From positions 145,657 to 209,656 of the forward strand of contig VTPC01090600.1 in assembly GCA_011009095.1 (NCBI GenBank): 64,000 nucleotides of DNA. The letters are read 5' to 3'. Position numbers and translations under genes: made by a program. The notes under the pieces are model-generated. The model did not search any database. It saw only the letters and a list, made by a program, of their open reading frames with translations, and was not told the DNA's origin. Below, in pieces: positions 25,748-37,510 of this stretch. Numbering within the stretch: position 1 is the first letter of the stretch; each line of letters starts with the position of its first letter. This stretch comes from Ignelater luminosus (lineage: Eukaryota; Arthropoda; Insecta; Coleoptera; Elateridae).

Positions 25748-28700
25748 TACTAATTGTAAATTCTTTTAATAAGTAAGGAAAAACACTAAAATATGTTTTT
25801 GTATGATTTCAAAATCCTTTACTAATTTTTGTCAACTTTAGACTGTACATTTTTTATTTCTTGTTTTCAGCTTTCTTGCCTAATTCTAAATCTAAAAGCA
25901 CATAATCTACCAGATGCATAACAAGAGTAACTCGTTTCACCAAAAAAACTTTACTGAAGGAGATGGAGTAAAAAGCGTTACGATTTTGCACGATTATCTT
26001 TCACTGGAAGATTAGACATTGATTCTAAACGATGGGACGTAATCTTCTGTGTTCAAGAAGCTTAAGTTGTCACATTGATGGGAGAAGTAGGGAAAAGGCA
26101 GTCTCATTGATCTACATGTCTGTTTCTATACTAAAGCAAACACTCAACCATCTTCAAATATCCAAACTTCAGAAATTCTAGTTAAAGCTTGTAATAAACC
26201 TGGAGACTGTAATTTTTAATATGTGATTTGTGAATAACGAAATACTAATACAAAATGTAATTTTTCAAAAACTAAGAGTTCTAAGCTGTTAAGTGACTAT
26301 TTGAAATTAAAGTCTGATTTATACAATTCAAATTCTTTATGAAATACCTAAACAATGTTTACGCAAATTAAGAATCAATTTGTCACATATTTAATATTTA
26401 TTTCAGGAGAGTAGACGTATATTTAAATAATCAAACTGTACTAATTATTAAAATTATATGAAAACTTCACATAAAAGACAAAAAAATACTGAATGCTAAT
26501 GAAATCTATGAACAAATGTATGAATTTGCTCTTAATACAATAAATACAGCTTATACAAAAATACCTCCCTCCAAAACTTGATAAATTATAGGAAGTCATG
26601 GTTGAATACGTTGCGTACGAATTTCGATATTAGTTATTTCAAGGACGTACTATGTATATCTACATAAGCATTCTCTTGGAAGTTAATAGGGTAACGCATT
26701 TCAGGACGTCAATCAAAGCTGAAAACGTAAAGCTTCACAAAAGCCTAAGGCAAGCGTTAAACTGTGTGATCTTGTTATCTAAGATTTGAGAATTTTATGT
26801 AAATTTGTTTAAATATATCGAGTAGGTTAAATTCAAACACCCTGAATTACATTCCTGAACTTCTAAACTATAATCGTATTTCTAAAGTGCGAGTTTCACA
26901 AGTTTAATTCTCATAGATTTTATTACTCTTAGCGCGCATACCCTTCATGAAATTAAACATCGGCTATTCAATTACTACCCTTGTTGAAAGAGGTTAAATT
27001 AAGGAATTATACTAAAATTAAACGCAACTACCTTGCCGTTAAGATTTATACTAAAAGTTAGCAGAAATTAAATACAATAAATGCTGTTTCTCACTTTCCC
27101 ACGGCGATTGTATAAGTAAAATCTCCTTTTCATTGCCAAAGAAATTTTTAAACCTCTATGGCCTTGTTTTCCCTTGAACTCTAGTGCTCTGGCTAATGGT
27201 AAAATCGTAAAACAGGATGGAATCACAAATGGAAGAACAGTAAGAAGAAGAATATAAATGAAGGACAATAAAACGCTTTTCATAGTATCTACCTCTTCCG
27301 TTAGAAACCTTTTGTGGGCAAAAAAAGAAAAATCTTGGGCAATATCGGGCAAATATGAAACGGCCAACTTTTAGATAATAATAATAATGCCACAAGATTT
27401 ATTTGTTTTTAATAAAAAAAAGATCCAACATTCTTTAATATTTTAGAAATTTTGCTTTGTATCGACCAAAATATTGAATAAATTTAATCACTTGGAAAAT
27501 CCTTATTACTTTCAAGTTATATTAAATTCGGGCTTACCTTCAGCCGCAGGCTATCTCAAAACGACACATCACGAATATTTAGCTGTCCTTTCATATCGCA
27601 CATGCAAAAATACAAATATGAAGCCATTTTAAATATCAAAGTACACATCGAGTGAAATCATGAAAGTGTACAATATGCAAATAAGATCATTCAGAAACCT
27701 TTGAAAGATCCCTTTTTGAAATAACAAAACCAGCATTCAAAACGGAATCCATAACATAAAGGACAAATAACCACGACACTAATTAATTCACGGAAGTTTT
27801 TATATTCTTCGTCCCCGCAGTGTATTTGTCGCGAAATATTCACCGTTATCGATTTACTTTCGCTAAAGCTGTTCACATCCCCATGCTAGACCGTAGCAGT
27901 AGAAAGCACAAAGCAGCATAAAGCTCCATCCCTAGTTAACAAGATCAACGGCTCATTTGTTGCCGAGGCTACAGGATTACAGTAATAATCGTAACATAAT
28001 TGCTACGTCATCGAATATCCAAAGGATTTTGTTTTACAATATCATTTTACAAATTGCAATAACTCAGTGGGACTGCAAAGAAAAAGTTTTATTGCTTCTG
28101 AACTAAATATCTACTAAACAAAGAGAAAAAAAAACGTGGAATGAATAAGGGTTAGCTCAAAGGCTTCCCTGAAAATATCTTTGGAAATGTCGCGGAGAAT
28201 CAGTAATTTGGTAATAAATCACAATTTGTCTTAACTGCGGTACAGCAATATTTTAGTCACCGACAATTTAATAACTTTTCGTAAGACAGATTACTAAAGC
28301 TCAACAAAAGTTTTTACGAGTTTCCTTTTTAATTAAGAAAAGTGTCCTATTATGGAGGGTATAAATTTATTTATACTAATAAATGTAAAGTGGATAAAGG
28401 ATTATTAATGACTACAATTTTTTCCTGATCTAAATAAAGAAATTACAAAATAGTAAAGACGCAAAACATAGCGATGAGATACAAATACAAATAGTTTTTC
28501 TTCGCTAATTACTTCATTAATATTATAAACTTTACTTATATAGTACTGCTGTGTAGTCTGAAAAATAATAAAAACATTTCTACATTTTTTTGGTTACATT
28601 TACAGTTTTTTTTTGTTATAACTTACGTGACACATCTGTAGGTTTATCACGATTCCTTCCTACACAATATTTTTACCTTTCTTACTTCGTTCACCTTTCA

Positions 28701-29589
28701 CCTTTTCGCTACTCTAGACCCTTCTACTTTATGTTTTAAAATTTGGAAAGAAAATTACAGGGAATTTCCAAAAATATTATTTTTAGTAAACGTTGATGAG
28801 TTATAAATGCATTTCCAATACAACCCTTGGAAATTATACTAATTGTAAATCAGATTTGAAAAATGATCTGGCTATGATCACCTCTTTGCACGCTAAAATA
28901 AAATTATTTTCGTTCTAATATTTTTAAAGCTAAAACCCCAAGACTGCGAAAATCTCCGAGAATACTTCTTTTAAAGTAGGTACGCGTGTTGTAGTAAATT
29001 ACATTTATCAGCCCAGTGTATTTTACCTGAATAACATTTCTTTTGAGAGTAGCATCGGGAAAGTTTGACCGTTAACTTCAGTTCGGCAAATTCAAACTGT
29101 ACCCTGAAAAAAATGATTATCTTCTTTCTTTCCACAACTCTATCAAACCACAGAATGTCAGTAAAAGTTAACGATATCTTCAAACTTGGAAATACAGTTT
29201 TGATTTAATTTTAAAAAGAATAAAACAGTACAATGAAGAAAAAATGTCTTATTTTCCGTTTACCGATTGGTAAATATGTTTAGTTACAATGTTTATTACC
29301 AATCACTAAAATGAAAAAAATAAATGATAAATAAGCATATACGTGAATAAAATAAAGAGACTGGAGATTTAATTGTATGGGTAGAAAAACAAAATTAAAA
29401 TAATTAGAATAATTACAGTATGTGCAAAAAGCAACTTCCGCAACACGGTGGACAATTGGACATATTTAACATTTTCGCTGAGGGCGCAATATCGGAACCT
29501 TTGCCAGGGGCGGGAAATATTTTATGAGCAGAAACGTTGGATTATAAAAATTTCTCTAGTGTATTACTCTATTCGTCTTACAGTAACGT
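25748..29589. other. Gene-free AT-rich stretch
   Basis: No coding region or RNA gene is recognisable. The open frames around 27068-27395 and 28971-29183 (minus strand) have no motif I know. Confidence 0.6.
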
Positions 29590-30670
29590 AACGTTAGTTG
29601 TCATGTAAGAGCCTTACATGTGCGTTGTTTGCACAAACAAGGCAAGGCAAGTCATAGTTACATTCCTGTTTCCTTCGGAAATGAGAGTTTTGCTCTTCTT
29701 CAACTGAAATGTTAATTAAGATTTGTGGGGGATTGCAATGTAAAATTCCGATGTAGTTTGCGTTCGTCCTGTGGTTTGCTTTGAGTTGATAAAGTGTGGT
29801 GTGCTGTGTGAGTGTAGTAGTTATAGTGCTAGGTGCAGCAGTAGCTGTAGCAGTAGTATTGGCTTTGTGTTGATGGGGCGACCGTTCCTCTTTGTTGTTT
29901 TGGCGGAGAAGGGGACTCGTGTTGTGATGGTGGTGTGGCGCGTTTGTGTGTGGTGATGGATCCGTGGAAGATACCACTAGGGAAAACCACGGAAAAACTC
30001 TTGTGAGAACAGTCTGTCCGGGGATGCCATGGACCTCCCGAATGCGAACAGAGTGCAGAAGACGCTATCTACATCGCTCGGTTGTTTCGAGGAGGGCGGT
30101 GGATGGGTTCTTATCTTATTATAAGTGGAGTGTCGAGAGGTATGTCCATCAACTAAGGCGAGAGGTTTTCGATACGTCTCATTATGATAGACGGTGGAAG
30201 CGCTCCAGGCGGAAGATCCTCCTGCAGATGGTTCTCTTTTTCTGTCCGAGTCTCCTAATCGCATATAGCGGTGCGGAGCCAAAGACGCTGAATCGGTAGT
30301 CAATCACGGGCCTGATGAAAGTTTTGTACATGTGTAGTAACGTCCGGAAGTGGCAGCCTGGAATGCCGTCGCAGTCTAGAAAGCAAGTGTTGCTGGACAA
30401 CATCTAGGCAGCTCTTCAGTTCATCGCTTCATCTCAACATGGGAGGTACTTGACGGATGGAGAAATCTGAAAGCGCGAGCCCCACAGTTCTAGGCGAACG
30501 TCGTTGGGATCGAATCTGGCTGTACGGGTATAGCTGCAGTAGCGGAATAAAATTAGGTTGGTTTTCTGAGGGTTTGGTCTGATTCTCCATTGCCGGAACC
30601 AAGTTTCCAGGCGTCCTATGATCAGATCAATGTTCACTTGAAATAAACGCAAAATGCAACTTTGAATCAA
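29590..30670 (-). mobile_element. Jockey-superfamily LINE fragment (3' part of RT and tail)
   Basis: Read on the minus strand from 30670 downward, NIDLIIGRLETWFRQWRIRP then NPQKTNLILF matches the region after the YADD box of Jockey or R1-like reverse transcriptases (LE-WF--WRL-INP-KT). A KYL motif and, in another frame, HMYKTFIRPVIDY at about 30300-30340 (the Y-K--IRPVIDYG motif) follow. The remainder to 29590 reads as decayed C-terminus and 3' untranslated sequence. The catalytic part and everything upstream are missing, as in a 5'-truncated copy. Several stops and frame changes interrupt it. The GC content is clearly higher than the flanks. The clade within the superfamily is not settled. 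Confidence 0.65.
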
Positions 30671-30892
30671 AGTCTACATATCATAACTGTGTTTATTTGA
30701 AATTATTAAGTCAGCTTTGCATTTCACATACTTTATTTACAGTTAACAAAAATTTTAATTTTCAATTTTTCTGTTCATGTCCGCCTTTTGTTAAAGCTTG
30801 ATTTAAGTGGCCTGGCTACATCGCACTAAAGTACTCCCTTTATAAAACAAGTAAAATTTTCAAAACGGAAATACAAGATTGCTATAACTTTT

Positions 30893-31073
30893 AAGGAAGA
30901 TGTTATTTATATAAAGATAAAGACAAACTAAATATTGTCTTCCCCATAGATATATGAAAAAAGTTGTGCAAGTATTGACAATGGAGATATGATGGCCACT
31001 GCTTGCACGACTTTTTTGATACACCGGTGGGGAAGACAATAGTTTGTCTTTATATTTATATACTCATCTTCTT
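30893..31073. repeat. Long imperfect hairpin, arms about 75 bp
   Basis: The left arm (30893-30972) and right arm (31002-31073) are inverted copies around a 29-base loop. Shared strings, read from the left arm, include AAAGACAAACTA, ATTGTCTTCCCCA, AAAAAAGT and GTGCAAG, with a few mismatches and small bulges. A transcript would fold into an extended stem-loop. It sits just upstream of the Tc1 relic and could be its subterminal repeat, a separate fold-back element, or a small-RNA precursor. Confidence 0.85.
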
Positions 31074-31089
31074 TCAACCTTCTTGGAGT

Positions 31090-31990
31090 AAAAATGGATG
31101 TGAACCGATCGGAATTTTTAGAAATGGGTCCATCTCATTCAGCTTTTTAAAAAAACTGAAACTCAAGCACCGATCAGGCTGCGCAAATTGGAAAACCAGA
31201 AGGTGTTGTTTGCTATTTCCTTAAAAAGTTACAAATTACGGGCAGAAATGCCACTAAAGGTAATACAAAGCTAGCAGCACATCAAAACGAAAGCACGCTA
31301 TGAAAAATCGACAAATTTAATGAAAGTTGGACTTATCTGTTACAAAGCTACGGGTTGCGCATATTTTAAGACATTTGTCTCAAATACAATAGAAGAAATT
31401 ACAAGACAAGCCCCAAACGACGGCCGTTTACAAAACAGCTAGATTAGAATTTGCACAAAATGGCGAAAAGTGATTTTTTCCTAAGAACAAAAGTTTTACT
31501 TACACAAACTTGACGGATACAGCTTTTACTGACATGAATAGATCGATAAGGACATTCATAGATCAAAGAGAAACTTTGGTGGTGAAATCATTATGGTCTG
31601 GAGTGCATTTTACTACAAAGAAATCCTTTCGATTTAGTTTATAACTCAACTGTTAGAAGATGTCTTTAACTCCGTATATTGTTAACGTACTTGGCAAAGA
31701 GCACTTTCTCCAGCACGATAATGCTTCTATTCATATATCTCGATTTTCCAAAGACTGGCTTAAAAATAAAAAATACTTATTGGTTGGGCTGGCCTGCACG
31801 ACACGTAGTCCTGATTGCTCTTCAATCAAGAACTTATGGGGTATACTAATTATTGTCGAAGATTTCTGCCAATTGACGCCAATTTAATTTAGTGGTAGAG
31901 CCCCGCAGGTGTATAACAGTAAGTTGTAATGACATTGGACAAGATATCATCCACAAGTTAGTAGATTCCACGCCCGTGCAAATTTTGAAA
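31090..31990 (+). mobile_element. Tc1-type transposon relic
   Basis: Scattered frames on the plus strand follow a Tc1 transposase in order. They are an N-terminal piece, AQIGKPEGVVCYFLKKLQIT (about 31170-31230), then TARLEFAQNGEK (about 31440), a GPDGYSFYWHD-like piece, GGEIIMVWSAF (about 31580), and QHDNASIHISRFSKDWLKN to SPDCSSIKNLWGIL (31700-31850). The last contains the second Asp and the region of the third catalytic residue (family motif PDLNPIENLWG). The frame is broken many times, so the copy is inactive. Terminal repeats could not be fixed. Confidence 0.7.
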
Positions 31991-34900
31991 TGTAGTATAA
32001 AACGTCACTCTGTAAAGGTTCTACGAAATATCAAAAGTGTGGTTGTGAACCAATAATTTATTTTATCAAAGTCCGGCACAGAAATGTAATGTTTGTCAGG
32101 CCACGCCTAAAGAGTAAAAAAAAGATGTAATAGCATATCAATTTGGTCTCTCCACTTTGCACGCCTAGATTAGGTTTTTTTGAAGATATGAAGATCAGAA
32201 ATTGCTGCTTCAAAGAAAACAAAAATTGCAAACAACAATGGAAGGTTTGTTGCATTGCTTTTTAGTATCGTCTGACCCATAGATTACCGAAATGCGCATC
32301 TGACAAGAAAAACAAAGTAGCTCATTTTCTTCGGAGGATTTAAAATTACTGCGCTCAGTGCTTAGAAACTCAACCGATGACAATGGTGATTAAGTAAAAA
32401 TAATAAATTATTCTAAAAAAAAAAGAAATAGCTGTTTACCTATTACTTTATTCAGTTAATAGTACTGTTATTCGACATTAAAGTGTGTTTTATTTTACTT
32501 TTAGAACAAACTGAAATTTTTGCCAGATATTTTGCATTCTACCCTACAGTGGCACTGTCTTAAAATCGTATGGTGTGAACCTTGGCAAACTTGCTTATCT
32601 TATTATTTCTGCATACATTCTACCGATAAATATAAGATCACTTTTTAGAAAGATTCTTCCATAAAGTAACTGCTTCAGTAAATGCATTTATTTATACTTA
32701 AAACATAGTTGTGCATTTAAAAAAATATCTAACTACGTTTTAAATATTTAAGATGAGGTTCTGTTGGTTTTTTAATATTTAGCGAATGACTGTTACTCAC
32801 TATTGAATCCAAATTAAATCATTTTGGTTTAATGCGCCCTTTTCGCTTAGAATGGTTTGTCTGTATAAACAAATATTTACCACTTACTTAGAAATTTCTC
32901 AATAAGAAATTTTAAACTGAAAATGCAAACAGGGCAACATAGACGATTCCACCGCTAAATAAAAACAATTTATTTTTTGACAGTATAGTTACTGTTCCAA
33001 CGAAAAACCATTTTACATTAAAAAATTAAATATCTTAGGTTATAATTGTCTAAGAAGTAAGTGCACTCTCGGCACACCTTTGTGATTATAGTACGCAAGC
33101 GAATTATCTGATCAGAAACTATAGTTTAGCCTCGGAAATTATTTAAAAAAGCTTTTTTGCAAGGCCAAAGTAAAATCAAACTGTCTTTTTGTCAATTATC
33201 AAAAAGAATGTAAACGATCTCCAAATTTATTTTCGTAAGTGCAGCTACCACGTTAGGAATTTGCTATGTCCGTTATATAGTAATACCGACTTCATTTGCC
33301 GATGAGCTATGCTTTTGCCATATTGTCTGGTCAAGAAAAAATATAAATTGTTGACGCAATCTTTCTATTTGTTATGACAGTATTAGAAGATTTGTATGTA
33401 ATTGCTCTTAAAATTGTTTAAGTAAATCGTGTTAGAAATATTTACATAATATTCAATTTGACCAAAGAAGTTTTTGCGACATCGACATTATTTAATGGGA
33501 AACGATGATTGATTTTTAAAAGTCAAAAGAGGAAAATGTTGCAAAAATTATACATCCTTTTTATTATTTAAATATTTAAAAATTTTCTAATGATCTATAA
33601 AGTTTTCTATCACTAGCCGACAGTAACTCATCGCTACAAAATAAAGAACTTTTTAACTGAAATGAATATTATATAATAAAAAACCGATTATAATAACAAG
33701 TTTTACTAAAATGTTTATAGAATTTAAATAGTTGCAAAACAAAATATTAATACACAGGAAAGTATTTCGTTTCAGCAACTAGGAATTTTAAAAGGGTACT
33801 GGCTAGTTCTTAATAAATTAATTTATACACCACCACAAATTCCATTACAATTAATAAAACTTAAATTCAAAAAACCTTTTATATATATATGTAAAACGTA
33901 TATATAATATTTAAATTAAAAAGTCACGGGGAAAACTTTCTCTTTGAAGTTTCTAAATATTATACTTTAAACTGCGCACTGAAATAAATGAAGAAAATTA
34001 GACATTACTGTATAAGCAGCCAGCTTAATTTCTCGGAGATAGTAGCTAACATCAAAGGACAGAGCTATAATTTTTGCGTTGGTTTCAATACAAGCGAGAT
34101 TTTTCATTATCCTGCAGATTTTAAAGTTAACGCTTATATACACACAAAGGAAAAAAATTCCCAACATTCCACTAACTATACTACGATAGTTAATTGCTAG
34201 AAGTTAAAATGTTCTGATCGTAGCTTTTTTCTTTATGTTCTAAAACTTTATTTAAGTACTTAATTATCAATTTACTTTTATTCCTTACAACTTATTGATA
34301 AGGTTTGATGAATTAATTTCTTATTCTGAAATAACTAAACTAAAAGTGGATTCTGCGTCTAGCATTATATCATTACTAAAAATATTATGGGAAAACGTAT
34401 TCAGTATAAGCACTTTTTACAAGGAAAAGGTTTTAGTAGTTTTAGGTAGTATTGTATAAGGCGACGTAAGTTATAAAGTAATCGTTAACGTTTTATTCCT
34501 GCTTTCGTATTTTAGGCTGAAGCACTTTAGTAACCACCTTCAAAGATAATGAATTTGCTGAAAGGTCACGGCATTCAAAACACAACGAGAAAAGCTAATC
34601 TAGTTTAACAATGTCTGAGGACTAATAAAAACTACAAATCCAAGGTTTATAGTTGGATTTAATATTTCTGCTGTTAAGATCTTTTGTTTCCTTATTATCT
34701 TCTTTAAGTCTGCAATATCATAAAATGTAAGAAGGCTATTATAGTAATCAAATGCAAATGAGGATTATCATTTAAAGCAGTCCTTTCATAATAAAGTGTA
34801 TTCAGAATCTATTATTCCTTTTTTAAACATACCTAAATCTCTTCAAATTATTTATTTTTTCTTGACGCACTATTGCGTCTATTGAAATCACAATCGTTGT

Positions 34901-35044
34901 TTGTTTTGCAAAAATTACTTAGTTACATACCAACGTGTGAAGATATTTATCAGAAACTTCTTTACCTTCATGTGATTACAGGACAAGATGTTTCTTACAT
35001 TTTGCGAAACTTGCCAAAAATCAAAGATGTAATCTAAAATGGTA
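31991..35044. other. Gene-free AT-rich stretch
   Basis: No gene is recognisable. A short TA-rich run lies near 33880-33910. Confidence 0.6.
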
Positions 35045-35710
35045 ACTTGGGCAAAAGTTCTCCTCTCCTCCCACATAAAACTAATTTTTTTTACTTCTGT
35101 CAGTTTTTTCAATTTTTAAGCCAAATCACTCATTTTTCAATAATGGCATCGATTACCAAACTTAATCTACATAAAATGTAGCACAAAAAAGTCCTATGCA
35201 AGTTTTTGATAGATAGATCACCTAACCACCAGCACCTAGCACGATCCTAAGTTTCATCACATGTGGATGCACTCGAGGGTGCAGTAGAAAGTGCTGATGT
35301 ATAAAAACAAACCTACCATGCACGGCAATGTGTAAGAACTGCCGCAGATGTTCCACTAATACCGAACCTATTGACTTTGAAGATGACTTTGAACATGAAT
35401 AATTTGTACTTTATACCTAACTATAAATGTACCTTGTAACTGTTGCTTAAGTGAAACACAAATTTAATGAGCAGTGCTGGAGAGTGTCCTCGGAAGTTGC
35501 TGCTATTTCGAACTTTTATTACTCAATAAGAAGTATCTATCAAAAACTTGCATACAATCTTATTTGTGCTAGATTTTACGTAGATTAATTTTGGTAATCG
35601 ATGTCTTCCTTGAGGAATAAGAAGTCTGTGGCTTAAAAATTAAAAAAAACTGAAAACAAAATAGAAACAAATTCAGTTTTAGATGGGGGAAAGGCGAAAC
35701 GCCCCCAACG
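35045..35710. mobile_element. Fold-back element with arms of about 180 bp
   Basis: The left arm (about 35045-35220) and right arm (about 35530-35710) are diverged inverted copies. Shared strings, read on the left arm, include TTTTTAAGCCA, CATCGATTACCAAA, TTAATCTAC, TAGCACAAA and ATGCAAGTTTTTGATAGAT, with weaker similarity further out (CATNTAAAACT). The 310-base centre holds a short coding fragment listed separately. No target duplication was found. Long inverted arms around unrelated coding sequence suggest either a fold-back transposon or two opposed copies of one element that trapped a gene tail. Confidence 0.75.
35259..35402 (+). pseudogene. Cys-rich protein tail, unrecognised
   Basis: Within the fold-back element, a 47-codon stretch reads TCGCTRGCSRKC, then, past one interruption, CIKTNLPCTAMCKNCRRC, and ends in an acidic tail (EPIDFEDDFEHE) and a stop. 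Closely spaced C-x-C and C-x(2,6)-C pairs followed by an acidic end resemble the cysteine-rich C-termini I have seen on several uncharacterised arthropod proteins, some transposon-encoded. I cannot name the family. The motif density makes a chance frame unlikely. Confidence 0.5.
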
Positions 35711-36399
35711 AGAACTTACTTAAAGTAGCTGAACTGTACAATTTATTTCCGTTTTTTCGCCAATTTCCCTAAACTAGAAAATTTCTAGGACAAATGTATT
35801 TCAAACCGAATTGCTAATTGATATAATTCTAGTAGTAGAGGACATTAAATCAATTCTTGGCCAAGCAGATCAATATAATTTGAAAATTCTCTGTGTCATA
35901 CAAATCTTAACATCAAATTATGATCCTGCTGTTTATTAAATTTTCGTAAACTTTGCCAAATGTATGATCATGTCAAAGCAAAACACTCTACCTTACATCA
36001 AACAGGCTCAAGATTGGTGACCCTACAAAATCATAAAAAGAAGAACAGTCTAATGAAATGAGGAAATGCACCAGACTGATCGTTTCTTTTTTTAGCCACA
36101 GACAAAATTTTAATCGGGAAGGTTTAGCAACGAATATTTCATTTAAAAAAACAATAATTTTGGGAGTAGGGAATGCTATATACAACCGGTTGGTTGGTCC
36201 AAGAACTAAGTCATGGTAGTAGCGAGTAGTCATTGCCGATTCCGGCTTTGTTTCCACATAGCCAGCATCATTGCTACTTGTGTGTAACGGTAAGATTTTC
36301 CACACAACAACCCACCAGAGTGACGAACGAATGGACTTCTCGATTACAGACAATGTCATTTAATGACAAAATATCTAGATTCAAAGAGAATCCAAGTAC
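35711..36399. other. No gene recognised
   Basis: A 123-codon minus-strand frame (35988-36359) is present but shows no recognisable motif and has the look of chance. Composition becomes less AT-rich towards 36200. Confidence 0.4.
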
Positions 36400-37510
36400 A
36401 GTAAACGAGACGCCATAGAGGTGAGGGTGTACACGACGCTCTTGAACAAGGAAGTTTTACGCTGGATAGTGATGGTGCATTATACATTGCATGGTGGTCG
36501 TGAACTATATGGAAGTTCGAGACTATGCGAGAAATGTATTATTGGTAAAGGGCGTCTTCGAGGAAAGAACCACGAGAATGGGGATCTTGAACAACGCAGT
36601 GATCTAGAAAATGGAAAGGGGTTATCAGCAGGAATCCTGTTCTAGATTAGTTTTTGTCTCGTTAGGTTTGCAGACAATACCACGTTACTAGTAGGAGCGC
36701 TATAAGTAATAACGTGGGAGAAAACAGAAGCAATAACATCAAATATCGAACAGGAATAACAGACTATACGATCTTGAAGAAACATGTCGAATACGTAAAC
36801 AAAAACTCTTATCCTGTGGAGCAGTGGAGTAGCGCCTACTCCCATTGGCTTTAAGAAACAAACATTTGTGAGAATATTCGACGTACGAGGAAGTAAGGGC
36901 TGGCGAGTCGTAAGTAAGGTAGATGGAACTACTTAGTTTTGAATTATTGTACTTTGATTGCTGCTGTTAGATTGGTGTTGCAGCAGGAAATGGCAAAAAG
37001 AGTGTTATACTAGCAAAATAGAGGATCTCTACACAACAAGCTTGGGTTGGGAGACAGAAAGCGGGAATATCCTACAATAATATTTCAATTCCACCTCGGG
37101 GAGAACAAAGACGATGATAACAAGAATAATTAGTATTTTTACGAACGGGTTTAAACTAGAGAAGACTTAAGCTGCGAGAGTGAAGTTCTATATCGAAGCT
37201 GTACGATACATTCAAGAGCACAAGGCTGTTATCCAAAAATGCAAAGCGCTAGAGGAATGCAAACTCTGACTGCATAACAACTGAAAGTATGGCAAATATA
37301 CGTGAATTTATGTACTAGAGTGCAAATGGGGTTTCGATTGGCGAAAATGCACAGTGCAATAGTAGGAGACAAACGCGTGTATAAACTGGAAACGGTAGCA
37401 GCCACAGACAGGGGAAAAGCAAACAAAAAAGTTTGTGCCCATAACTCAGGTGACGAAGACTTTGGAAACGGTTGTTACCAATATGAAACGAGAAATGGAG
37501 AAGCGTAGAC
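36400..37510 (+). mobile_element. Possible highly decayed LINE
   Basis: The segment is richer in G than its surroundings. On the plus strand it contains FADNTTLLVGA (about 36665-36700), resembling the YADDT box of reverse transcriptases, preceded within 30 codons by GKGLSAGILF, which could be a worn PQGS-LGP motif. Nothing else aligns convincingly, so this is tentative. Confidence 0.3.

Noticed and set aside
29594-29977. 127-codon minus-strand frame rich in His, Thr and Ala
   Set aside because: It falls in the 3' tail of a LINE fragment and its repeats come from simple-sequence composition.
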